Assembly (NCBI GenBank): GCA_944989445.1
Contig: CALYLW010000738.1
Location: forward strand, 149,364-213,363
DNA from: Ampullaceana balthica
Taxonomy: Eukaryota; Mollusca; Gastropoda; Lymnaeidae
Direction of reading: 5' to 3'
DNA: 64,000 nt
Positions 54,301 through 64,000 of the stretch are shown piece after piece; positions within the stretch are counted from its first letter, which is position 1; each line of letters begins with the position of its first letter. Below the pieces are notes generated by a model, which saw nothing but the letters and a program-made list of their open reading frames with translations, searched no databases and was not told where the DNA came from. The position numbers were made by a program, and so were the translations under genes.

Positions 54301-57300
54301 TCACAGTAACATAGAGATGTCAATTAACAAATGGCTGTCACAGTAACATAGAGATGTCCAATTAACAAATGGCTGTCACAGTAACATAGAGATGTCTAAT
54401 TAACAAATGGCTGTCACAGTAACATAGAGATGTCCAATTAACAAATGGCTGTCACAGTAACATAGAGATGTCCAATCAACATATGGCTGTCACAGTAACA
54501 TAGAGATGTCTAATTAACAAATGGCTGTCACAGTAACATAGAGAGGTCCAATCAACATATGGCTGTCACAGTAACATAGAGATGTCCAATTAACAAATGG
54601 CTGTCACAGTAACATAGAGATGTCCAATCAACAAATGGCTGTCACAGTAACATAGAGATGTCTAATTAACAAATGGCTGTCACAGTAACATAGAGATGTC
54701 TAATTAACAAATGGCTGTCACAGTAACATAGAGATGTCTAATTAACAAATGGCTGTCACAGTAACATAGAGATGTCTAATTAACAAATGGCTGTCACAGT
54801 AACATAGAGATGTCTAATTAACAAATGGCTGTCACAGTAACATAGAGATGTCTAATTAACAAATGGCTGTCACAGTAACATAGAGATGTCCAATCAACAA
54901 ATGGCTGTCACAGTAACATAGAGATGTCTAATTAACAAATGGCTGTCACAGTAACATAGAGATGTCTAATTAACAAATGGCTGTCACAGTAACATAGAGA
55001 TGTCTAATTAACAAATGGCTGTCACAGTAACATAGAGATGTCTAATTAACAAATGGCTGTCACAGTAACATAGAGATGTCTAATTAACAAATGGCTGTCA
55101 CAGTAACATAGAGATGTCCAATCAACAAATGGCTGTCACAGTAACATAGAGATGTCTAATTAAACAAATGGCTGTCACAGTAACATAGAGAGGTCCAATC
55201 AACATATGGCTGTCACAGTAACATAGAGATGTCCAATCAACAAATGGCTGTCACAGTAACATAGAGATGTCCAATCAACAAATGGCTGTCACAGTAACAT
55301 AGATATGTCCAATCAACATATGGCTGTCACAGTAACATAGAGATGTCCAATCAACAAATGGCTGTCACAGTAACATAGAGATGTCCAATCAACATATGGC
55401 TGTCACAGTAACATAGAGATGTCCAATCAACAAATGGCTGTCACAGTAACATAGAGATGTCCAATCAACATATGGCTGTCACAGTAACATAGAGATGTCC
55501 AATCAACAAATGGCTGTCACAGTAACATAGAGATGTCCAATCAACATATGGCTGTCACAGTAACATAGAGATGTCCAATCAACAAATGGCTGTCACAGTA
55601 ACATAGAGATGTCCAATCAACATATGGCTGTCACAGTAACATAGAGAGGTCCAATCAACATATGGCTGTCACAGTAACATAGAGATGTCCAATCAACATA
55701 TGGCTGTCACAGTAACATAGATATGTCTAATTAACAAATGGCTGTCACAGTAACATAGAGAGGTCCAATCAACATATGGCTGTCACAGTAACATAGAGAT
55801 GCCCAATTAACAAATGGCTGTCACAGTAACACAGAGATGTCCAATCAACAAATGGCTGTCACAGTAACATAGAGATGTCTAATTAACAAATGGCTGTCAC
55901 AGTAACATAGAGATGTCTAATTAACAAATGGCTGTCACAGTAACATAGAGATGTCTAATTAACAAATGGCTGTCACAGTAACATAGAGATGTCTAATTAA
56001 CAAATGGCTGTCACAGTAACATAGATATGTCTAATTAACAAATGGCTGTCACAGTAACATAGATATGTCTAATTAACAAATGGCTGTCACAGTAACATAG
56101 AGAGGTCCAATCAACATATGGCTGTCACAGTAACATTGAGATGCCCAATTAACAAATGGCTGTCACAGTAACACAGAGATGTCCAATCAACAAATGGCTG
56201 TCACAGTAACATAGAGATGTCTAATTAACAAATGGCTGTCACAGTAACATAGAGATGTCTAATTAACAAATGGCTGTCACAGTAACATAGAGATGTCTAA
56301 TTAACAAATGGCTGTCACAGTAACATAGAGATGTCTAATTAACAAATGGCTGTCACAGTAACATAGAGATGTCTAATTAACAAATGGCTGTCACAGTAAC
56401 ATAGAGATGTCCAATCAACAAATGGCTGTCACAGTAACATAGAGATGTCCAATCAACATATGGCTGTCACAGTAACATAGAGAGGTCCAATCAACATATG
56501 GCTGTCACAGTAACATAGAGATGTCCAATCAACATATGGCTGTCACAGTAACATAGAGAGGTCCAATCAACATATGGCTGTCACAGTAACATAGAGATGT
56601 CCAATCAACATATGGCTGTCACAGTAACATAGAGAGGTCCAATCAACATATGGCTGTCACAGTAACACAGAGATGTCCAATCAACATATGGCTGTCACAG
56701 TAACATAGAGAGGTCCAATCAACATATGGCTGTCACAGTAACATAGAGAGGTCCAATCAACATATGGCTGTCACAGTAACATAGAGAGGTCCAATCAACA
56801 TATGGCTGTCACAGTAACATTGAGATGCCCAATTAACAAACGGCTGTCACAGTAACACAGAGATGTCCAATCAACAAATGGCTGTCACAGTAACATAGAG
56901 ATGTCTAATTAACAAATGGCTGTCACAGTAACATAGAGATGTCTTATTAACAAATGGCTGTCACAGTAACATAGAGATGTCTAATTAACAAATGGCTGTC
57001 ACAATAACATAGAGATGTCTAATTAACAAATAGCTGTCACAGTAACATAGAGATGTCTAATTAACAAATGGCTGTCACAGTAACATAGAGATGTCTAATT
57101 AACAAATGGCTGTCACAGTAACATAGATATGTCTAATTAACAAATGGCTGTCACAGTAACATAGATATGTCCAATCAACAAATGGCTGTCACAGTAACAT
57201 AGAGATGTCCAATCAACATATGGCTGTCACAGTAACATAGAGAGGTCCAATCAACATATGGCTGTCACAGTAACATAGAGATGTCCAATCCACATATGGC

Positions 57301-60300
57301 TGTCACAGTAACATAGATATGTCTAATTAACAAATGGCTGTCACAGTAACATAGAGATGTCTAATTAACAAATGGCTGTCACAGTAACATAGATATGTCT
57401 AATTAACAAATGGCTGTCACAGTAACATAGATATGTCTAATTAACAAATGGCTGTCACAGTAACATAGAGAGGTCCAATCAACATATGGCTGTCACAGTA
57501 ACATTGAGATGCCCAATTAACAAATGGCTGTCACAGTAACACAGAGATGTCCAATCAACAAATGGCTGTGACAGTAACATAGAGATGTCTAATTAACAAA
57601 TGGCTGTCACAGTAACATAGAAATGTCTAATTAACAAATGGCTGTCACAGTAACATAGAGATGTCTAATTAACAAATGGCTGTCACAGTAACATAGAGAT
57701 GTCTAATTAACAAATGGCTGTCACAGTAACATAGAGATGTCTAATTAACAAATGGCTGTCACAGTAACATAGAGATGTCCAATCAACAAATGGCTGTCAC
57801 AGTAACATAGATATGTCTAATTAACAAATGGCTGTCACAGTAACATAGAGAAGTCCAATCAACATATGGCTGTCACAGTAACATAGAGATGTCCAATCAA
57901 CAAATGGCTGTCACAGTAACATAGAGATGTCCAATCAACAAATGGCTGTCACAGTAACATAGAGATGTCCAATCAACAAATGGCTGTCACAGTAACATAG
58001 AGATGTCCAATCAACATATGGCTGTCACAGTAACATAGAGATGTCCAATCAACAAATGGCTGTCACAGTAACATAGAGATGTCCAATCAACATATGGCTG
58101 TCACAGTAACATAGAGATGTCCAATCAACAAATGGCTGTCACAGTAACATAGAGATGTCCAATCAACATATGGCTGTCACAGTAACATAGAGAGGTCCAA
58201 TCAACATATGGCTGTCACAGTAACATAGAGATGTCCAATCAACATATGGCTGTCACAGTAACATAGATATGTCTAATTAACAAATGGCTGTCACAGTAAC
58301 ATAGAGAGGTCCAATCAACATATGGCTGTCACAGTAACATAGAGATGCCCAATTAACAAATGGCTGTCACAGTAACACAGAGATGTCCAATCAACAAATG
58401 GCTGTCACAGTAACATAGAGATGTCTAATTAACAAATGGCTGTCACAGTAACATAGAGATGTCTAATTAACAAATGGCTGTCACAGTAACATAGAGATGT
58501 CTAATTAACAAATGGCTGTCACAGTAACATAGAGATGTCTAATTAACAAATGGCTGTCACAGTAACATAGATATATCTAATTAACAAATGGCTGTCACAG
58601 TAACATAGATATGTCTAATTAACAAATGGCTGTCACAGTAACATAGAGAGGTCCAATCAACATATGGCTGTCACAGTAACATTGAGATGCCCAATTAACA
58701 AATGGCTGTCACAGTAACACAGAGATGTCCAATCAACAAATGGCTGTCACAGTAACATAGAGATGTCTAATTAACAAATGGCTGTCACAGTAACATAGAG
58801 ATGTCTAATTAACAAATGGCTGTCACAGTAACATAGAGATGTCTAATTAACAAATGTCTGTCACAGTAACATAGAGATGTCTAATTAACAAATGGCTGTC
58901 ACAGTAACATAGAGATGTCTAATTAACAAATGGCTGTCACAGTAACATAGAGATGTCCAATCAACAAATGGCTGTCACAGTAACATAGATATGTCTAATT
59001 AACAAATGGCTGTCACAGTAACATAGAGAGGTCCAATCAACATATGGCTGTCACAGTAACATAGAGATGTCCAATCAACAAATGGCTGTCACAGTAACAT
59101 AGAGATGTCCAATCAACAAATGGCTGTCACAGTAACATAGATATGTCCAATCAACATATGGCTGTCACAGTAACATAGAGATGTCCAATCAACAAATGGC
59201 TGTCACAGTAACATAGAGATGTCCAATCAACATATGGCTGTCACAGTAACATAGAGATGTCCAATCAACAAATGGCTGTCACAGTAACATAGAGATGTCC
59301 AATCAACATATGGCTGTCACAGTAACATAGAGATGTCCAATCAACAAATGGCTGTCACAGTAACATAGAGATGTCCAATCAACATATGGCTGTCACAGTA
59401 ACATAGAGATGTCCAATCAACAAATGGCTGTCACAGTAACATAGAGATGTCCAATCAACATATGGCTGTCACAGTAACATAGAGAGGTCCAATCAACATA
59501 TGGCTGTCACAGTAACATAGAGATGTCCAATCAACAAATGGCTGTCACAGTAACATAGAGATGTCCAATCAACATATGGCTGTCACAGTAACATAGAGAG
59601 GTCCAATCAACATATGGCTGTCACAGTAACATAGAGATGTCCAATCAACATATGGCTGTCACAGTAACATAGAGAGGTCCAATCAACATATGGCTGTCAC
59701 AGTAACATAGAGATATCCAATCAACATATGGCTGTCACAGTAACATAGAGAGGTCCAATCAACATATGGCTGTCACAGTAACACAGAGATGTCCAATCAA
59801 CATATGGCTGTCACAGTAACATAGAGAGGTCCAATCAACATATGGCTGTCACAGTAACATAGAGATGTCCAATCAACATATGGCTGTCACAGTAACATAG
59901 AGATGTCCAATCAACAAATGGCTGTCACAGTAACATAGAGATGTCCAATCAACATATGGCTGTCACAGTAACATAGAGATGTCCAATCAACAAATGGCTG
60001 TCACAGTAACATAGAGATGTCCAATCAACATATGGCTGTCACAGTAACATAGAGATGTCCAATCAACAAATGGCTGTCACAGTAACATAGAGATGTCCAA
60101 TCAACATATGGCTGTCACAGTAACATAGAGAGGTCCAATCAACATATGGCTGTCACAGTAACATAGAGATGTCCAAATCAACAAATGGCTGTCACAGTAA
60201 CATAGAGATGTCCAATCAACATATGGCTGTCACAGTAACATAGAGAGGTCCAATCAACATATGGCTGTCACAGTAACATAGAGATGTCCAATCAACATAT

Positions 60301-63300
60301 GGCTGTCACAGTAACATAGAGAGGTCCAATCAACATATGGCTGTCACAGTAACATAGAGATATCCAATCAACATATGGCTGTCACAGTAACATAGAGAGG
60401 TCCAATCAACATATGGCTGTCACAGTAACACAGAGATGTCCAATCAACATATGGCTGTCACAGTAACATAGAGAGGTCCAATCAACATATGGCTGTCACA
60501 GTAACATAGAGAGGTCCAATCAACATATGGCTGTCACAGTAACATAGAGAGGTCCAATCAACATATGGCTGTCACAGTAACATTGAGATGCCCAATTAAC
60601 AAATGGCTGTCACAGTAACACAGAGATGTCCAATCAACAAATGGCTGTCACAGTAACATAGAGATGTCTAATTAACAAATGGCTGTCACAGTAACATAGA
60701 GATGTCTAATTAACAAATGGCTGTCACAGTAACATAGAGATGTCTAATTAACAAATGGCTGTCACAGTAACATAGAGATGTCTAATTAACAAATGGCTGT
60801 CACAGTAACATAGAGATGTCTAATTAACAAATGGCTGTCACAGTAACATAGAGATGTCTAATTAACAAATGGCTGTCACAGTAACATAGATATGTCTAAT
60901 TAACAAATGGCTGTCACAGTAACATAGATATGTCCAATCAACAAATGGCTGTCACAGTAACATAGAGATGTCCAATCAACATATGGCTGTCACAGTAACA
61001 TAGAGAGGTCCAATCAACATATGGCTGTCACAGTAACATAGAGATGTCCAATCAACATATAGCTGTCACAGTAACATAGATATGTCTAATTAACAAATGG
61101 CTGTCACAGTAACATAGAGAGGTCCAATCAACATATGGCTGTCACAGTAACATAGAGATGCCCAATTAACAAATGGCTGTCACAGTAACACAGAGATGTC
61201 CAATCAACAAATGGCTGTCACAGTAACATAGAGATGTCTAATTAACAAATGGCTGTCACAGTAACATAGAGATGTCTAATTAACAAATGGCTGTCACAGT
61301 AACATAGAGATGTCCAATCAACAAATGGCTGTCACAGTAACATAGAGATGTCTAATTAACAAATGGCTGTCACAGTAACATAGATATGTCTAATTAACAA
61401 ATGGCTGTCACAGTAACATAGATATGTCTAATTAACAAATGGCTGTCACAGTAACATAGAGAGGTCCAATCAACATATGGCTGTCACAGTAACATTGAGA
61501 TGCCCAATTAACAAATGGCTGTCACAGTAACACAGAGATGTCCAATCAACAAATGGCTGTCACAGTAACATAGAGATGTCTAATTAACAAATGGCTGTCA
61601 CAGTAACATAGAGATGTCTAATTAACAAATGGCTGTCACAGTAACATAGAGATGTCTAATTAACAAATGGCTGTCACAGTAACATAGAGATGTCTAATTA
61701 ACAAATGGCTGTCACAGTAACATAGAGATGTCTAATTAACAAATGGCTGTCACAGTAACATAGAGATGTCCAATCAACAAATGGCTGTCACAGTAACATA
61801 GATATGTCTAATTAACAAATGGCTGTCACAGTAACATAGAGAGGTCCAATCAACATATGGCTGTCACAGTAACATAGAGATGTCCAATCAACAAATGGCT
61901 GTCACAGTAACATAGAGATGTCCAATCAACAAATGGCTGTCACAGTAACATAGATATGTCCAATCAACATATGGCTGTCACAGTAACATAGAGATGTCCA
62001 ATCAACAAATGGCTGTCACAGTAACATAGAGATGTCCAATCAACATATGGCTGTCACAGTAACATAGAGATGTCCAATCAACAAATGGCTGTCACAGTAA
62101 CATAGAGATGTCCAATCAACATATGGCTGTCACAGTAACATAGAGATGTCCAATCAACAAATGGCTGTCACAGTAACATAGAGATGTCCAATCAACATAT
62201 GGCTGTCACAGTAACATAGAGATGTCCAATCAACAAATGGCTGTCACAGTAACATAGAGATGTCCAATCAACATATGGCTGTCACAGTAACATAGAGAGG
62301 TCCAATCAACATATGGCTGTCACAGTAACATAGAGATGTCCAATCAACAAATGGCTGTCACAGTAACATAGAGATGTCCAATCAACATATGGCTGTCACA
62401 GTAACATAGAGAGGTCCAATCAACATATGGCTGTCACAGTAACATAGAGATGTCCAATCAACATATGGCTGTCACAGTAACATAGAGAGGTCCAATCAAC
62501 ATATGGCTGTCACAGTAACATAGAGATGTCCAATCAACATATGGCTGTCACAGTAACATAGAGAGGTCCAATCAACATATGGCTGTCACAGTAACACAGA
62601 GATGTCCAATCAACATATGGCTGTCACAGTAACATAGAGAGGTCCAATCAACATATGGCTGTCACAGTAACATAGAGAGGTCCAATCAACATATGGCTGT
62701 CACAGTAACATAGAGAGGTCCAATCAACATATGGCTGTCACAGTAACATTGAGATGCCCAATTAACAAATGGCTGTCACAGTAACACAGAGATGTCCAAT
62801 CAACAAATGGCTGTCACAGTAACATAGAGATGTCTAATTAACAAATGGCTGTCACAGTAACATAGAGATGTCTAATTAACAAATGGCTGTCACAGTAACA
62901 TAGAGATGTCTAATTAACAAATGGCTGTCACAGTAACATAGAGATGTCTAATTAACAAATGGCTGTCACAGTAACATAGAGATGTCTAATTAACAAATGG
63001 CTGTCACAGTAACATAGAGATGTCTAATTAACAAATGGCTGTCACAGTAACATAGATATGTCTAATTAACAAATGGCTGTCACAGTAACATAGATATGTC
63101 TAATTAACAAATGGCTGTCACAGTAACATAGAGAGGTCCAATCAACATATGGCTGTCACAGTAACATAGAGATGCCCAATTAACAAATGGCTGTCACAGT
63201 AACACAGAGATGTCCAATCAACAAATGGCTGTCACAGTAACATAGAGATGTCCAATCAACAAATGGCTGTCACAGTAACATAGAGATGTCCAATCAACAA

Positions 63301-64000
63301 ATGGCTGTCATAGTAACATAGATATGTCCAATCAACATATGGCTGTCACAGTAACATAGAGATGTCCAATCAACAAATGGCTGTCACAGTAACATAGAGA
63401 TGTCCAATCAACATATGGCTGTCACAGTAACATAGAGATGTCCAATCAACAAATGGCTGTCACAGTAACATAGAGATGTCAAATCAACATATGGCTGTCA
63501 CAGTAACATAGAGATGTCCAATCAACAAATGGCTGTCACAGTAACATAGAGATGTCCAATCAACATATGGCTGTCACAGTAACATAGAGATGTCCAATCA
63601 ACAAATGGCTGTCACAGTAACATAGAGATGTCCAATCAACATATGGCTGTCACAGTAACATAGAGAGGTCCAATCAACATATGGCTGTCACAGTAACATA
63701 GAGATGTCCAATCAACAAATGGCTGTCACAGTAACATAGAGATGTCCAATCAACATATGGCTGTCACAGTAACATAGAGAGGTCCAATCAACATATGGCT
63801 GTCACAGTAACATAGATATGTCCAATCAACATATGGCTGTCACAGTAACATAGAGAGGTCCAATCAACATATGGCTGTCACAGTAACACTAGAGATGTCC
63901 AATCAACATATGGCTGTCACAGTAACATAGAGAGGTCCAATCAACATATGGCTGTCACAGTAACATAGAGAGGTCCAATCAACATATGGCTGTCACAGTA
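42375..64000. repeat. 38-bp satellite with higher-order structure (about 570 units), running off the window
   Basis: Unit of 38 bp: caatcaacatatggctgtca plus cagtaacatagagatgtc. The left edge (42375-42620) is degenerate, and the array becomes very homogeneous further in. Main unit types are A (caatcaacatatgg), B (taattaacaaatgg) and C (caatcaacaaatgg), with rarer agaggtcc, agatatgtc and attgagatgccc variants. Rare variants recur at exact multiples of 38 bp (see findings), which indicates multi-unit higher-order repeats. Because 38 is not a multiple of 3 and stops occur in all frames, no ORF runs through it. No insertion of any other element interrupts it. An array of this size may be heterochromatic, but nothing here shows a centromeric or telomeric role. 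Confidence 0.98.

Noticed and set aside
42375..64000. CRISPR-like array (38-bp regularly spaced repeats)
   Set aside because: Repeats are directly adjacent with no unique spacers, no cas genes are present, and the context is eukaryotic. It is a satellite.

Overview
This window looks like repeat-dominated, AT-rich nuclear DNA of an invertebrate animal. I see no convincing host gene. Almost every long open frame is either a piece of a transposable element or a by-product of a tandem repeat whose unit is a multiple of three. The mix of elements (EN-RT LINEs, jockey/CR1-like and RNase H-bearing LINEs, many hAT elements and MITEs, tRNA-derived SINE sequence, a Ty3/gypsy element) would suit a lophotrochozoan such as a gastropod mollusc. 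That placement is an inference from general repeat character, not proven here.

Layout. 1-3636 is a 39-bp satellite. 3.8-7.1 kb is a decayed EN-RT LINE on the plus strand. 7.7-8.6 kb is a jockey/CR1-like reverse transcriptase remnant on the minus strand. 9.2-12.8 kb is a mosaic of a modular dispersed repeat family, with a hAT scrap and a tRNA-like SINE. 13.2-14.8 kb holds two inverted minisatellites, a tRNA-derived SINE and a LINE C-terminus. 15-17.3 kb is AT-rich filler with small DNA-transposon remnants. 17,466-24,063 is a structurally complete Ty3/gypsy retrotransposon. Its two 308-bp LTRs look identical, it has a 5-bp target duplication, and it sits inside an RNase H-bearing LINE. 25.0-27.3 kb is a hAT element interrupted by a 164-bp MITE placed right behind its start codon. 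27.3-28.1 kb is a 36-bp minisatellite. 30,729-38,753 is a nest of insertions up to five deep: MITE, hAT, and within it a LINE and an L2-like LINE tail that holds a second MITE holding a third. 39-40.3 kb is more of the modular family. 40.8-41.4 kb is a 24/25-bp array. 42.4 kb to the end is a 38-bp satellite of about 570 units that runs out of the window.

The most notable items are these. The gypsy pol carries integrase upstream of reverse transcriptase (PR-INT-RT-RNase H), the Gmr1-type, Ty1/copia-like order. The nested insertions are dated relative to one another by intact target-site duplications, two of which rejoin a coding frame exactly. The 38-bp satellite has a higher-order structure in which rare variants recur at exact multiples of 38 bp. 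Finally, a dispersed modular repeat with a CGATCGAT core occurs in at least eight copies in both orientations.

Nothing here is an operon or pathway. The genes present serve retrotransposition or transposition, and most are broken. The gypsy element is the only one that looks young enough to be active, and it carries two possible defects: a one-base frame offset in gag and a substituted zinc-knuckle cysteine.
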